A stretch of DNA of 64,000 nucleotides from Rubrobacter xylanophilus (GCF_007164525.1 NZ_AP019791.1:2529501-2593500), one strand, 5' to 3'; positions 16,983-26,165 are shown, counted from the first letter of the stretch. Notes: generated by a model not told the origin, from the sequence alone. A program made the numbers and translations.

Positions 16983-18028
16983 CACCGCTTGCCGGCGTGG
17001 CGCTCCAGGGCCAGCTCCACGAGCCGCTCCAGGAGCCGTTCGTAGGGCAGTCCGCTCGCCTCCCACAGCCGGGAGTAGACGCTGGTCGCGGTGAAGCCGG
17101 GGATGGTGTTGATCTCGTTGAGCAGCACCCGGTCCGTGCCGCGCTCCAGGAAGAAGTCCACCCGGGCCATCCCGGCGGCGTCTATGGCCTCGTAGGCGAT
17201 CCGGGCGGTGCGCCGGATCTCGGCGGCGGTCTCCTCCGGGATCCCGGCGGGAACCCTGAGCTCCATGCCGCCCTCGGAGTACTTGGCCTCGTAGTCGTAG
17301 AACTCGCCCCTGCGGACGACGATCTCCCCCGGCACGGAGACCTCCGGATCCTCGTTGCCGAGCACCGAGACCTCTATCTCCCGCGCCTCCACCCCCGCCT
17401 CCACGATGATGCGCCGGTCCAGCTCCGCCGCCGCGTCGAGCGCCGCCGCGAGCCCCTCGGGGTCCGTGGCCCGGCTTATCCCGACGCTGGAGCCGAGGTT
17501 GGAGGGCTTGACGAAGCAAGGGAAGCCGAGCTCCTCTTCCAGCTCGCGGAGCGCTTCCTTCCGGCACCCCCGCCACCTCTTACGTGTCAGCTCCACCCAC
17601 CGCACCTGCGGCAGACCGTGGTGGGCGAAGACCTTCTTCATCGTGATCTTGTCCATCCCCACCGCACTCGCGAGCACCCCAGCCCCGACGTAGGGGACGC
17701 CCGCGAGCTCCAGGAGGCCCTGGATGGTTCCGTCCTCCCCGTAGGGGCCGTGCAGCACCGGGAAGACCACGTCCACGCTACCGATCTCGGCGGGCGGCCG
17801 GTGGGCGGCGAGCGTCGGCGGCCCGGAAGTCCCGTCCTTCCCGCCGGCCGAGGCCTCGAGCTCGCGCAGAGGATCCCCGCCGGCGAGCCAGCGGCCCTCG
17901 CGGGTTATCCCCACCGGGACGACCTCGTGTCCGGCCCTCTCGAGGCCCGCGATCACTGAGCGGGCGGAGGCCAGAGAGACCTCGTGCTCCCCGCTGCGCC
18001 CGCCGAAGAGGACCATCACCCGGTACAC
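16982..18028 (-). CDS. ddl: D-alanine--D-alanine ligase
   Basis: 348 residues, standard length. ATP-grasp enzyme: the N-terminal motif LFGGRSGEHEVSLASARSV, the Ser of GEDGTIQGLLE, the ATP loop VKPSNLGSSVGIS and the Mg-binding end LLNEINTIPGFT are all present. It makes D-Ala-D-Ala for peptidoglycan. It lies 4 bp after the HD-domain gene and overlaps mscS, so the three are one operon. Confidence 0.95.
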   Translation of the reverse strand: MYRVMVLFGGRSGEHEVSLASARSVIAGLERAGHEVVPVGITREGRWLAGGDPLRELEASAGGKDGTSGPPTLAAHRPPAEIGSVDVVFPVLHGPYGEDGTIQGLLELAGVPYVGAGVLASAVGMDKITMKKVFAHHGLPQVRWVELTRKRWRGCRKEALRELEEELGFPCFVKPSNLGSSVGISRATDPEGLAAALDAAAELDRRIIVEAGVEAREIEVSVLGNEDPEVSVPGEIVVRRGEFYDYEAKYSEGGMELRVPAGIPEETAAEIRRTARIAYEAIDAAGMARVDFFLERGTDRVLLNEINTIPGFTATSVYSRLWEASGLPYERLLERLVELALERHAGKR

Positions 18029-18032
18029 TTCC

Positions 18033-18602
18033 CTACCCCCGCGCCTTCTCCGGTGCCAGGCCGAGCTCGTCGGCCCGCTCGCGCAGCGCCGCAGCGACGA
18101 ATTCTATGTGCTCGTCCAGGTCCACGCCCAGCTCTTCCGCGCCGCGCCGAATGTCCTCCCGGCTCACCCCCGCGGCGAAGGACTTCTGCTTCATCTTCTT
18201 GCGGACGCTCTTCGCCCCGAGGCCCTCCAGCCGGTCGGGTCGCATGAGGGCCACCGCGGTGATGAACCCCGAGAGCTCGTCCACCGCGTACAGGGTCTTC
18301 TCCATGAGGGTCCTGCGCGGGACTTCCAGGTAGTCGGCGTGGCTGAGGATCGCCCGCCGTACCTCCTCGGGGTAGCCCAGCCGCTCCAGCTCCCGGACGC
18401 CGACCCTGGGGTGCTCCTCCGGCGAGGGGTGTCGCTCGTAGTCCATGTCGTGCAGGAGCCCGGTTATCCCCCACTTCTCCTCGTCCTCGCCGAAGCGGCG
18501 GGCGTAGGCGCGCATGGCCGCCTCCACGGCGAGCATGTGCTTTCGCAGGGATTCGCTCTGGGTCCACTCGCACAGGAGCTTCCACGCCTCTTCCCGGTTC
18601 AC
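18033..18602 (-). CDS. HD domain phosphohydrolase
   Basis: 189 residues from GTG (VNREEAWKLL), preceded by GGGAGG; the frame is open to 18680 but the upstream part has no coding character. The HD signature is GLLHDMDYERHP with the first His in RKHMLAV and later HADYLE. Such proteins hydrolyse phosphoesters of nucleotides; the substrate is unknown. The C-terminal KSFAAGVSREDIRRGAEELG is typical of this HDIG-type subgroup annotated simply as HD-domain proteins. Confidence 0.82.
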   Translation of the reverse strand: MNREEAWKLLCEWTQSESLRKHMLAVEAAMRAYARRFGEDEEKWGITGLLHDMDYERHPSPEEHPRVGVRELERLGYPEEVRRAILSHADYLEVPRRTLMEKTLYAVDELSGFITAVALMRPDRLEGLGAKSVRKKMKQKSFAAGVSREDIRRGAEELGVDLDEHIEFVAAALRERADELGLAPEKARG

Positions 18603-18691
18603 CAGACCTCCCGTCGTCGCGTCGGAGCACCGGCTAAGGGTACAGCCGGGTATTTTAGCGGCGGAGGGCATCGCTTCCAAAGGCTTTCTCT

Positions 18692-19210
18692 CTAAGAGCC
18701 CCGGTAGGAGATCCTGATGGTCCCCTCGGGGGCGTTGGTCTGCTGGACGGAGCGGGTGGTGTTGTCGACGAGGAGCACTACCCGCAGCGTCCCTCGCCCA
18801 CCGTTTTGCTTCTGTATCTTGCAGGAGAGTGACAGGCCGTCCAGGTCGAAGGCGTAGCGCCGGGGAACCTCGCCGCTGAGCACGCTCTGCTGCCCGCCCA
18901 CGTCGCAGAGGCCGGAGAAGCGGGTCCCCTCCTCGCCTTCGAGGCGCAGCACCACCCGGGAAGCGTCCGTGTTTGCCCCCGGTGGGGGCCCTTCCTCGGT
19001 GATCTCTAGCCCCGGCGTGGTGGTCTCCGGGGGTGCGGTCCGCTCGATGGCGGAGGTCCGCTCCCTGGTGGTCTCGCCGCGGTGCTCGTGGTCCTCCCCG
19101 GAGGGACCGCTCCCTGAGCAGGCCGCGACCAGGAGCAGGATCGCCGGAAGCAGGACGAGCCCCGCCGCCTTCCGAAGCCTGTCGCGCCGGGCATCCAAAA
19201 CGGGGCCCAT
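18692..19210 (-). CDS. Putative lipoprotein of unknown function
   Basis: 172 residues. An N-terminal basic stretch and hydrophobic helix end in the lipobox LLVAAC (Cys about residue 30), then a Thr/Pro/Glu-rich linker of about 45 residues and a folded C-terminal domain of about 95 residues with two Cys (GLCDVGG and LSCKIQK) that could form a disulfide. The domain looks beta-rich. I do not recognise the family. It is expected on the outer face of the membrane. Confidence 0.7.
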   Translation of the reverse strand: MGPVLDARRDRLRKAAGLVLLPAILLLVAACSGSGPSGEDHEHRGETTRERTSAIERTAPPETTTPGLEITEEGPPPGANTDASRVVLRLEGEEGTRFSGLCDVGGQQSVLSGEVPRRYAFDLDGLSLSCKIQKQNGGRGTLRVVLLVDNTTRSVQQTNAPEGTIRISYRGS

Positions 19211-19214
19211 TCTA

Positions 19215-19904
19215 CTAGCGTCCGTGGGCCAGTTCCCGGGCCCGCAGCAGCACCGCTTCGAGCATGGCGGGCGTGAGGACGCCGGTGAAGGTGTTCTGCT
19301 GGGAGGGGTGGTAGCAGCCGAGGAGGGTGGTCTCCCGCACCCGGTGCTCGGCGCCGTGGCCGAAGCGGGGCTTCGGACGGACGCCGAGGATGCGGAGCGC
19401 GGCGTCCCAGGCGAAGGCCCCGAGGCACACCACCACGCGGGCGCCGAGAAGCTCCAGCTCGCGGGCGGCGTAGGGAAGGCACGCGTCGCGCTCCTGCGGC
19501 GTGGGGCGGTTCTGCGGCGGGACGCAGCGGACGGCCGCCGTGATCCAGGCTCCCTCCAGCCGGAGCCCGTCGTCCCGGTGGCGGGAGACGGGGCTGCTGG
19601 CGAAGCCGGTGCGGTGGAGGGCGGCGAAGAGGAAGTCCCCGGAGCGGTCCCCGGTGAAGAAGCGGCCGGTGCGGTTGGCGCCGTGGGCGGCTGGGGCGAG
19701 CCCCAGGATGACGACGCGCGCGGCCGGGTCTCCGAAGCCGGGCACGGGCCGGCCCCAGTAGGTCTCGGAGGCGTAGGCGGCCCGCTTTCTGCGGGCTACC
19801 TCCTCCCGCCAGGCGACCAGCCGCGGGCAGCGGCGGCAGAGGACCACCTCCCGCCCCAGCGCGGCGAGACCGCTAGGCCCCGTAGCGGTTGAGCTTGAGG
19901 GCAT
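19215..19904 (-). CDS. Uracil-DNA glycosylase, family 5-like (iron-sulfur)
   Basis: 229 residues from the ATG at 19904; the frame is open further but this is the first start near the phosphoglycerate mutase end, which it overlaps by 32 bases. Four Cys for a 4Fe-4S cluster appear as C23-x2-C26, C127 and C142. Motif A is GLAPAAHGANRTGRFFTGD and motif B HPSQQNTF. The motif A lacks an acidic catalytic residue, as in UdgB (family 5). The enzyme excises uracil and hypoxanthine from DNA, important at high temperature. Confidence 0.87.
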   Translation of the reverse strand: MPSSSTATGPSGLAALGREVVLCRRCPRLVAWREEVARRKRAAYASETYWGRPVPGFGDPAARVVILGLAPAAHGANRTGRFFTGDRSGDFLFAALHRTGFASSPVSRHRDDGLRLEGAWITAAVRCVPPQNRPTPQERDACLPYAARELELLGARVVVCLGAFAWDAALRILGVRPKPRFGHGAEHRVRETTLLGCYHPSQQNTFTGVLTPAMLEAVLLRARELAHGR

Positions 19905-21087
19905 GGCCCATGAGGTGGCCCATGATCTCCTGCGCCGGGAAGACGCCGAGGGAGCCGCCCGCACAGGCGCGCTCGCCGAAGGAGCGGGCGGTGGGCAGGG
20001 TGTACGAGGAGTGCAGCAGGAAGGGGACGCCGTGCCAGGAGTGGCTCCTGAGCCTGGCCGGGGTGGCGTGGTCCCCGGTGACCGCCAGGACGTCCGGCCC
20101 GAGCCCGAGGATTCGGGGAAGCAGCCCGTCCACCTCCTCGATGATCCGGACCTTCCGCCCGAAGTCTCCGTCCTCGCCGGCGGCATCCGTGGGCTTTACG
20201 TGGACGAAGAAGAAGTCGTAGCCCTCCTCCCAGCTCCTGCGGAGTGTCTCTATCTCGCCCGCTATCCCCTCGCCTTCCTTCAGGAGCTCCATCCCGGCCA
20301 GCCGCGCCAGACCCTTGTACATGGGGTAGGCGGCGATGGCCGCGGCCCGCAGGCCGTAGACCTCCTCGAAGGAGGGCAGCGCTGGGTGCATCCCGAAGCC
20401 GCGCAGGAGCACGGTGTTGGCCGCGGGATGGCGGCCCTCCAGGACGCGCTCGGCCTCCTCCACGAAGGCGTTGGCCAGCGCGGCGCTCCTCTTGGCCTCG
20501 GGGGAGCCGTCGGTCGGCTCGACGGGGAGGGGCTCGAGCCCGGTGCGCTGGGGGTCGGTGTCGGTGAGGGCGTCGGAGAGCCCCTCGCCCCGGAAGACCA
20601 CGACGGCCCGGTGCTCCTTCTCGTGGACGACGAAGGTCTCGACGTCCTGCAGGCGCACCTCCGAATCGAGCAGCTCCACCAGCCTTGCGGCCTCTTCCGT
20701 GGGGATCCTACCGGCCCGGCGGTCGGAGATCCTGCCGGAGCCGTCCTTGGTGGCGAAGTTGATGCGGGCGGCCAGGTCGTTCTCGCCGAGCTCGAAGCCG
20801 ACGCCGAGGGCGCTCAGGACCCCCCGGCCCACCCTGTAGCGCAGGGGGTCGTACCCGAAGAGGGCCAGGTGCCCGGGGCCGCTGCCCGGGCTCACGCCCG
20901 CGGCGACCGGCCGCGAGAGCCCGAGGTCCGAGGAGGCGGCGAGGGCGTCCAGGTTGGGGGTCTCGGCGGTCTCGAGCTCCGTCTCGCCGCCGGGCTCCAC
21001 GGGGAGACCGCCCAGCCCGTCCAGGACGAGCAGCACTATCCGGGAGTCGGTTTTGACCGAGAGCTCGCGCATAAGGTCCAGATCCAA
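19873..21087 (-). CDS. apgM: 2,3-bisphosphoglycerate-independent phosphoglycerate mutase, archaeal type
   Basis: 404 residues, usual length for ApgM. Alkaline phosphatase-like metalloenzyme: metal Asp in VLLVLDGLGG, phosphorylated Ser within AAGVSPGSGPGHLALFGYDP, and the C-terminal VTGDHATPARLRSHSWHG holding Asp and His metal ligands. It interconverts 3- and 2-phosphoglycerate in glycolysis. Its 3' end overlaps the UDG gene. Confidence 0.92.
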   Translation of the reverse strand: MDLDLMRELSVKTDSRIVLLVLDGLGGLPVEPGGETELETAETPNLDALAASSDLGLSRPVAAGVSPGSGPGHLALFGYDPLRYRVGRGVLSALGVGFELGENDLAARINFATKDGSGRISDRRAGRIPTEEAARLVELLDSEVRLQDVETFVVHEKEHRAVVVFRGEGLSDALTDTDPQRTGLEPLPVEPTDGSPEAKRSAALANAFVEEAERVLEGRHPAANTVLLRGFGMHPALPSFEEVYGLRAAAIAAYPMYKGLARLAGMELLKEGEGIAGEIETLRRSWEEGYDFFFVHVKPTDAAGEDGDFGRKVRIIEEVDGLLPRILGLGPDVLAVTGDHATPARLRSHSWHGVPFLLHSSYTLPTARSFGERACAGGSLGVFPAQEIMGHLMGHALKLNRYGA

Positions 21088-21211
21088 ACCATCCTCCTCT
21101 CTTCCGGCCCTGGCAGTCTACCAGATGTCCTCTCTGTATAATCTTCCCGGGACGCGGGCCTGCCGCGTCCGGCAGAGTTTGCAACCGCTCCTCTGGGGGG
21201 ATGCGCCGGAG

Positions 21212-22123
21212 ATGAGGATAGAGACCATAGATCTGGACTTCATGGAAACCCCTCACACCATAGCCTCCTTCCTGCTGCTCGGCGAGGGCCGGGCGGCGCT
21301 GGTGGAGACCGGACCGACCACCTGTATGGAGAGCCTGCTCGGGGGCCTCAAAGAACACGGCGTCTCCCCGGAGGAGGTCGGAGAGGTCTTCCTGACCCAC
21401 ATCCACCTGGACCACGCCGGGGCCTCCGGCCACCTGGTGGATGTTCTTCCGAACGCCACCTTCTACGTGCACGAGGTGGGCTACCCGCACATGGCCGACC
21501 CCTCCAAGCTGCTGCGGAGCGCCTCCCGGATCTACGGCGAGAACATGGACGTCCTGTGGGGGAAGGTCCGACCGGTTCCGGGGGAGAGGATGGTGGCGCT
21601 CAAGGGCGGGGAGCGGGTGCCGGCCGCGGACGGGGTTCTGGAGGCGCACTACACTCCGGGACACGCCTACCACCACCTGGCCTACCTGGAGCCGGATTCG
21701 GGAGCGCTCTTCGCCGGGGACGTCGGCGGCATCCGGCTTCCGGGCTGCACCTACGTCCGGCCGCCGACCCCGCCGCCGGAGGTTGACATCGAGGCGTGGC
21801 TGCAGAGCCTGGACCTCATCCGCGCTCTCTCCCCGGCGAGCCTCTGGCCCACGCACTTCGGCTCCTACGGGGACGTGGAGCGCCACCTGGACGAGCTGGA
21901 GCGGCGGCTAGAGGACTGGAGCTCCTTCGTCGAGGAGCGCATGCAGCGGGGGCTGGACCGCGAGCGGATCGCCGCCGAGCTGGAAGAGAGGGGCAACGCC
22001 GAGCTGCGGGCCGCCGGGGCCGGCGAGGAGGATCTCGCGAGCTACGAGCTGGCCGGGGCCTACTGGATGCTGGTGGACGGGCTCATGCGCTACGTCGAGC
22101 GGCGCCGCGGGCGCTCGGGGTAG
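21212..22123 (+). CDS. MBL fold metallo-hydrolase
   Basis: 303 residues from ATG at 21212; the longer open frame upstream crosses the mutase promoter. The metal motif THIHLDHAG is at residues 62-70, with later His in TPGHAYHH, Asp in FAGDVGG and His in WPTHFGSYG. The C-terminal 90 residues are helical and Arg/Glu-rich. Closest in layout to glyoxalase II-like hydrolases; the substrate is not clear. Confidence 0.85.
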   Translation: MRIETIDLDFMETPHTIASFLLLGEGRAALVETGPTTCMESLLGGLKEHGVSPEEVGEVFLTHIHLDHAGASGHLVDVLPNATFYVHEVGYPHMADPSKLLRSASRIYGENMDVLWGKVRPVPGERMVALKGGERVPAADGVLEAHYTPGHAYHHLAYLEPDSGALFAGDVGGIRLPGCTYVRPPTPPPEVDIEAWLQSLDLIRALSPASLWPTHFGSYGDVERHLDELERRLEDWSSFVEERMQRGLDRERIAAELEERGNAELRAAGAGEEDLASYELAGAYWMLVDGLMRYVERRRGRSG

Positions 22124-22132
22124 CGCCCGCCG

Positions 22133-23386
22133 TTACCCGCGCTTCTCCTCCAGGACCGCCGCGGTCACCGCTCCGGAGAGGAAGGTGAGCGCGCCGACGG
22201 AGCCCATGGCCCAGGAGATGCCCAGAGTATCGGCGATGATCCCGGCCGAGAGGGCGCCCGCGGTGTAACCGAGGTCCCGCCAGAAGCGGTAGACGCTCAG
22301 GGAGCGGGCCCGCCAGGAGGGGTGCGAGTTGTCCGAGACGGCGGCGATGAGGCTCGGATAGACCATCGCGGTCCCGAGGCCCAAGAGCAGGCTACCGAGC
22401 AGCCACCACCCGAAGCTCCGGGTCGCGACGGTGACGAAGATCCCGACGGCCTGCACCCACATCCCAGCCACGATGAGCCCCTTGCGTCCCCACCGGTCGC
22501 TCAAAGGCCCGGTGAAGACCTGCAGGGTGCCCCATACCGCCGGGTAGAGGGCCTTCAGGACACCGATCTTCCCCACTCCGAGGCCGAAGCTCGCGAAGAA
22601 GAGGGGGAAGACCCCCCAGCTCATCCCGTCGTTGAGGTTGTTGACGAGCCCCGCCTGTGAGCAGGCGAAGAGGTTGCGGTCTCCGTAGGTGGTCCTGGCG
22701 AAGACTTCCCTGAAGCTCAAGGAGGCCGACTCGGGCGGGTGCTCCCTCAGCTCCAGGCGGACGTGCTCGCGGGTGTCGCGCACGAGGAAGGCGGAGGCCA
22801 TAAGCCCCAGCAGGGCGTAGCCGACGCCGAGGTAGAAGGGCTCGGGCCGGAGGCCGTAGGCGGAGGCCAGGTAGCCGGTGGCCAGGGCCGTGAGCCCCAC
22901 GGCGAGATAGCCGGCGAACTCGTTGAGCCCCACGGCGAATCCCCGGCCCCGCGGTCCCACGAGGTCTATCTTCATGATGACCGTCGCGGACCAGGCGAGG
23001 CCCTGGTTGACGCCGAGCAGGACGTTGGCGGCGACGATCCAGGCCCACGAGGGGGCGTACATGATCATGAACGGCACCGGTACTCCCAAGAGCCAGCCCG
23101 CCACCAGGACCCTCTTCCTGCCGAAGCGGTCGGCGAGCCCCCCGGCGAAGAGGTTGGAGAGGGCCTTGACGAGCCCGAAGGTGACGATGAACGAGAAGAT
23201 CGCCGTCCTGAGGACCAGCCCGAACTCCTCGGGGCCGATGAGCGGCACGACCGTGCGCTCCAGCCCGACCATCCCGCCCACGAAGGCGTTGACCAGGACC
23301 AGCAGCGCGAACTGCCCCAGGTTCTCCTTCAGGCCGAGCCGGACGCTCGGCGGGGTCCCGTTGCCTACCCGGTTACCCGAAGCCAC
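22133..23386 (-). CDS. MFS transporter
   Basis: 417 residues with 12 hydrophobic segments. The loop 2-3 motif GGLADRFGRKRVL and its second-half counterpart GPLSDRWGRKGLI are classical MFS signatures. It is the third gene of a minus-strand operon after an ArsR-rhodanese regulator and a small protein, so it may export or import a sulfur- or metal(loid)-related compound. Substrate unknown. Confidence 0.85.
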   Translation of the reverse strand: MASGNRVGNGTPPSVRLGLKENLGQFALLVLVNAFVGGMVGLERTVVPLIGPEEFGLVLRTAIFSFIVTFGLVKALSNLFAGGLADRFGRKRVLVAGWLLGVPVPFMIMYAPSWAWIVAANVLLGVNQGLAWSATVIMKIDLVGPRGRGFAVGLNEFAGYLAVGLTALATGYLASAYGLRPEPFYLGVGYALLGLMASAFLVRDTREHVRLELREHPPESASLSFREVFARTTYGDRNLFACSQAGLVNNLNDGMSWGVFPLFFASFGLGVGKIGVLKALYPAVWGTLQVFTGPLSDRWGRKGLIVAGMWVQAVGIFVTVATRSFGWWLLGSLLLGLGTAMVYPSLIAAVSDNSHPSWRARSLSVYRFWRDLGYTAGALSAGIIADTLGISWAMGSVGALTFLSGAVTAAVLEEKRG

Positions 23387-23395
23387 CGAGACGCC

Positions 23396-23680
23396 CTAAC
23401 CGGCGGCGCAGCGGTTGGCGCCAGCCTCGAGCTCCGTCGGGTCGCCCTCCGGCCGTTCCCCGGCCCCGTTGAGCTCCACGATGCGCTCGTGGTTCTCGGG
23501 CGTCGGGGAGGCGCCTCCGGCGACCTTCTCCACGAGGCGGTCCCCGTCCTCCGGTGGCAAACCGATCTCCCCGCGCACCTCGGAGAGGGACGCGGAGAGC
23601 GGCTCCCCGTCGAAGGGCACCGGCTCGCCCAGCTCCAGCATCTTCCTCAGGGTCTTCGCGCCGAGGTCGACTTCGGTCAT
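23396..23680 (-). CDS. Hypothetical protein between ArsR-rhodanese and MFS genes
   Basis: 94 residues starting MTEVDLGAKTLRKMLELGEP, 14 bp after the ArsR-rhodanese stop and 9 bp before the MFS start. Acidic, Gly/Pro-rich and without membrane segments or Cys other than near the C-terminus (ANRCAAG). I do not recognise a family. Its tight fit in the operon supports translation. Confidence 0.6.
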   Translation of the reverse strand: MTEVDLGAKTLRKMLELGEPVPFDGEPLSASLSEVRGEIGLPPEDGDRLVEKVAGGASPTPENHERIVELNGAGERPEGDPTELEAGANRCAAG

Positions 23681-23694
23681 TCTCGACCCCCGCT

Positions 23695-24363
23695 CTAGCT
23701 CTCGACGGGCATCCCGGCCGCCCGCCAGTCGGGCATTCCTTCCCGCAGCCTGCGCGCCCGGTAGCCGTGCGACCTCAGAAGAGCCACCGCCTCGTCGGCG
23801 AAGACGCAGTAGGGACCCCGACAGTAGGCGACGACCTCCCGGTCCTTCGGGATCTCGGCCAGGTACGCCTCCAGCCTCTCCACCGGCACGGAGCGCGCCC
23901 CGGGGATGTGCCCGGCCCGGTACTCCTCCTCCGGACGTACGTCGAGCACCAGCACCTCCCCCTCGCGCATCTTCTGGAGCAGCTCCTCCGCGCACACCGC
24001 CTCCAGAGAGTCCCGGTCGGTCAGGTACGCCTCCACGAGGCGGTCGATCTCCGCCAGGCGGGCCTCCCCGAGCTCGCGGAGTGCCCGCCACGCGGAGAAC
24101 ACACGCTCGTCCGCGAGCCGGTAGTGGCGGTACAGACCCTCCCTCCTCACCTCCACCAGCCGCGCCGCCCTCAACTCCTGCAGGTGCCGGCTGGTGTTCG
24201 CCACCGACATCCCCGCCTCCCGCGCCAGCTCCTCCACCGTCCGCTCGCCCTGCGCCAGAAGATCCAAGAGCTCCAGCCGATGCGGGTTCGCAAACGCCTT
24301 CCCTACGCGCGCGAACTGCTCGAACAGCTGGTTCTTGAAAGCCCGGTGTTCCAAAGTATTCAT
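23695..24363 (-). CDS. ArsR family regulator fused to a rhodanese domain
   Basis: 222 residues. Residues 15-95 form an ArsR winged helix (VEELAREAGMSVANTSRHLQ), and 125-220 a rhodanese domain with active-site loop CRGPYC (Cys181) and the opening LVLDVRPEEEYRAGHIPGA. Fused regulators of this kind probably sense a sulfane-sulfur or oyanion stress through the rhodanese Cys. It heads an operon with the small protein and the MFS transporter. No ribosome site precedes the ATG; see the overlapping promoter and operator. Confidence 0.88.
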   Translation of the reverse strand: MNTLEHRAFKNQLFEQFARVGKAFANPHRLELLDLLAQGERTVEELAREAGMSVANTSRHLQELRAARLVEVRREGLYRHYRLADERVFSAWRALRELGEARLAEIDRLVEAYLTDRDSLEAVCAEELLQKMREGEVLVLDVRPEEEYRAGHIPGARSVPVERLEAYLAEIPKDREVVAYCRGPYCVFADEAVALLRSHGYRARRLREGMPDWRAAGMPVES

Positions 24364-24364
24364 G

Positions 24365-24401
24365 TATTCAATATATTAATTGAATATTGGGGAAAGGGCA
24401 A
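24365..24401 (-). promoter_or_regulatory. Promoter with ArsR-type operator around the -10 box
   Basis: On the minus strand, -35 TTGCCC (24396-24401) and -10 TAATAT (24373-24378) are 17 bp apart. The -10 is bracketed by the perfect arms TATTCAAT (24365-24372) and ATTGAATA (24379-24386). The start ATG begins one base beyond the operator, so the transcript would have a 5' leader of about 0-3 bases. Binding of the regulator would block RNA polymerase directly. Confidence 0.65.
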
Positions 24402-24437
24402 GCGGTTTTCTTCATGGGGGCTACACGGGGAGTTCTC

Positions 24438-25844
24438 TCAGGCGCCCTTGAGGGCGGAGAGGACTTCCTGGAGGCCTTGCTTGGCGTCGGCGAAGAGCAT
24501 CATGGTCTTCTCGGTGTCGTAGAAGAGCGGGTTGTCCACGCCGGCGAAGCCGGGGGAGAGGGAGCGCTTTATAAAGATCACGCGCTTAGCCTTCTCTACC
24601 TCCAGGATGGGCATACCGCTTATGGGGGTGTTTTGTTCGGGGTCGTTGGCGGCCGGGTTGACGACGTCGTTGGCTCCGACGATGATGGCGGCATCGGCGT
24701 CGTCGAACTCGGGGTTCACGTCCTCCAGATCGAGGAGCTTGTCGTAGGGGACGCCGGCCTCGGTGAGGAGGACATTCATGTGTCCGGGCATTCTTCCGGC
24801 GACCGGGTGGATGCCGAAGATCACCTCTTTACCCTGCTCTTCGAGCGTCTCCATCAGCTCGCGCATCGGTCCCTGGGCCTGGGCCACGGCGAGGCCGTAG
24901 CCCGGCACGATCACGACCTTCCGGGCTTCGTCGGCGAGGTACTCGGCCACTTCCTGCGGGCTCGCGTCGCGGACGGGCCGCTCTTCTCCAGGGGCTCGCT
25001 TTCCGGTACCCGAGGCGGCGATGCCGGCGAAGATGATCTTCCCCAGGGGTCTTCCCAGGGCGCTGGACATCAGGCGGGTCAGGATGGTACCCGAGGCCCC
25101 CACGATGGTGCCGCCGATGATCAGGATGTAGTTGTTGAGCACGAAGCCCGAGGCCGCCGCCGCGAGTCCCGTGAAGGCGTTCAGGAGCGAGATCACGATC
25201 GGCATGTCCGCCCCGCCGATGGGGATGACGACCAGCACTCCCAGGACGAGGGAGGCCACGAGCACGGCGACCACGGAGGGCACCGGCGGGAGGGCGGGGA
25301 TGAGGGCTCCGTCCAGGACGGCGTTCGCCGCGAGGGCGAGGATGCCGAGGAAGAGCACCGCGTTCACCACCTGCTGCAGCGGGAAGGAGACCGAGCCGGT
25401 GAAGGCCACCTCCTGCAGCTTCAGGAAGGCTATGGCGCTCCCGGCGAAGCTCACAGAGCCGATGAGTATGGTGAGGGGGACCGTGACGGAGGCCACGAGG
25501 TCCTGCTCTCCCGTGGTCTGCAGGTGGTAGAACTCGGAGAGCGCGATCAGGGCCGCCGCCCCGCCGCCGACCCCGTTGTACGCCGCGACCATCTGGGGCA
25601 TGGCGGTCATCTTGACCTTCTGCGCCGAGACCGCGCCGACCACCGCCCCGATCAGGGCCGCCGCCCCGATCGGCAGCAGCGCCCTGAACTCGATGACGAA
25701 GAGCGTCGCCACGAGGGCTATGGCCATCCCGAAAGCGGCGATGGTGTTCCCCGAACGGGCGGTCTCCGGGCGGCGCAGGCGTCTTATCCCGACGATGAAG
25801 AGCGCCGCCGCCGCGAGGTAGGCCAGAAACGTGGCAGCCTGCAC
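24438..25844 (-). CDS. pntB: NAD(P) transhydrogenase subunit beta
   Basis: 468 residues. About eight membrane helices (residues 1-260), then the soluble NADP(H)-binding domain from about 290 with VIVPGYGLAVAQAQGPM, FGIHPVAGRMPGHMNVLL and IIVGANDVVNPAA, and the end AKQGLQEVLSALKGA. The complex couples hydride transfer between NADH and NADP+ to proton flow. Third gene of pntA1-pntA2-pntB. Confidence 0.95.
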   Translation of the reverse strand: MQAATFLAYLAAAALFIVGIRRLRRPETARSGNTIAAFGMAIALVATLFVIEFRALLPIGAAALIGAVVGAVSAQKVKMTAMPQMVAAYNGVGGGAAALIALSEFYHLQTTGEQDLVASVTVPLTILIGSVSFAGSAIAFLKLQEVAFTGSVSFPLQQVVNAVLFLGILALAANAVLDGALIPALPPVPSVVAVLVASLVLGVLVVIPIGGADMPIVISLLNAFTGLAAAASGFVLNNYILIIGGTIVGASGTILTRLMSSALGRPLGKIIFAGIAASGTGKRAPGEERPVRDASPQEVAEYLADEARKVVIVPGYGLAVAQAQGPMRELMETLEEQGKEVIFGIHPVAGRMPGHMNVLLTEAGVPYDKLLDLEDVNPEFDDADAAIIVGANDVVNPAANDPEQNTPISGMPILEVEKAKRVIFIKRSLSPGFAGVDNPLFYDTEKTMMLFADAKQGLQEVLSALKGA

Positions 25845-25850
25845 CGCTCC

Positions 25851-26165
25851 CTAACCCTTTCTCCTCTTGACCCGCCTGCGCGGCGGGGCGAACATCCCGA
25901 GCATCCTGTTCGTCACCCAGAAGCCCCCCACGACGTTCAGAGCCCCGAAGAGCACCGCCACGAAGCCCACCGCCGTGATGGCCGGGTTGGTGCTCTCGGA
26001 GAGCGTGATCATGCCTCCCACCAGTATTACCCCGTGGATGGCGTTGGTGGCGCTCATGAGCGGGGTGTGCAGAAGGTTCGGCACCCGCGAGATGAGCTCC
26101 CAGCCCAGAAACGCCGCCACCACGAAGACGGCGAGCTGCGCGAGGAACTGCTCCACCTCACCCAC
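25851..26165 (-). CDS. NAD(P) transhydrogenase subunit alpha part 2 (membrane part)
   Basis: 104 residues from GTG (GEVEQFLAQ), overlapping the pntA1 stop by eight bases; a second GTG at 26156 is also possible and the frame is open to 26219. Three membrane helices including FLGWELISRVPNLLHTPLMS and NAIHGVILVGG are typical of the alpha2 membrane subunit of split transhydrogenases. The basic C-terminus RRRVKRRKG is cytoplasmic. Confidence 0.88.
   Translation of the reverse strand: MGEVEQFLAQLAVFVVAAFLGWELISRVPNLLHTPLMSATNAIHGVILVGGMITLSESTNPAITAVGFVAVLFGALNVVGGFWVTNRMLGMFAPPRRRVKRRKG

Noticed and set aside
15984-17576. 530-residue minus frame covering MscS and part of ddl
   Set aside because: Only its last 332 codons are the MscS protein; the N-terminal part is ddl in another frame and is low-complexity.
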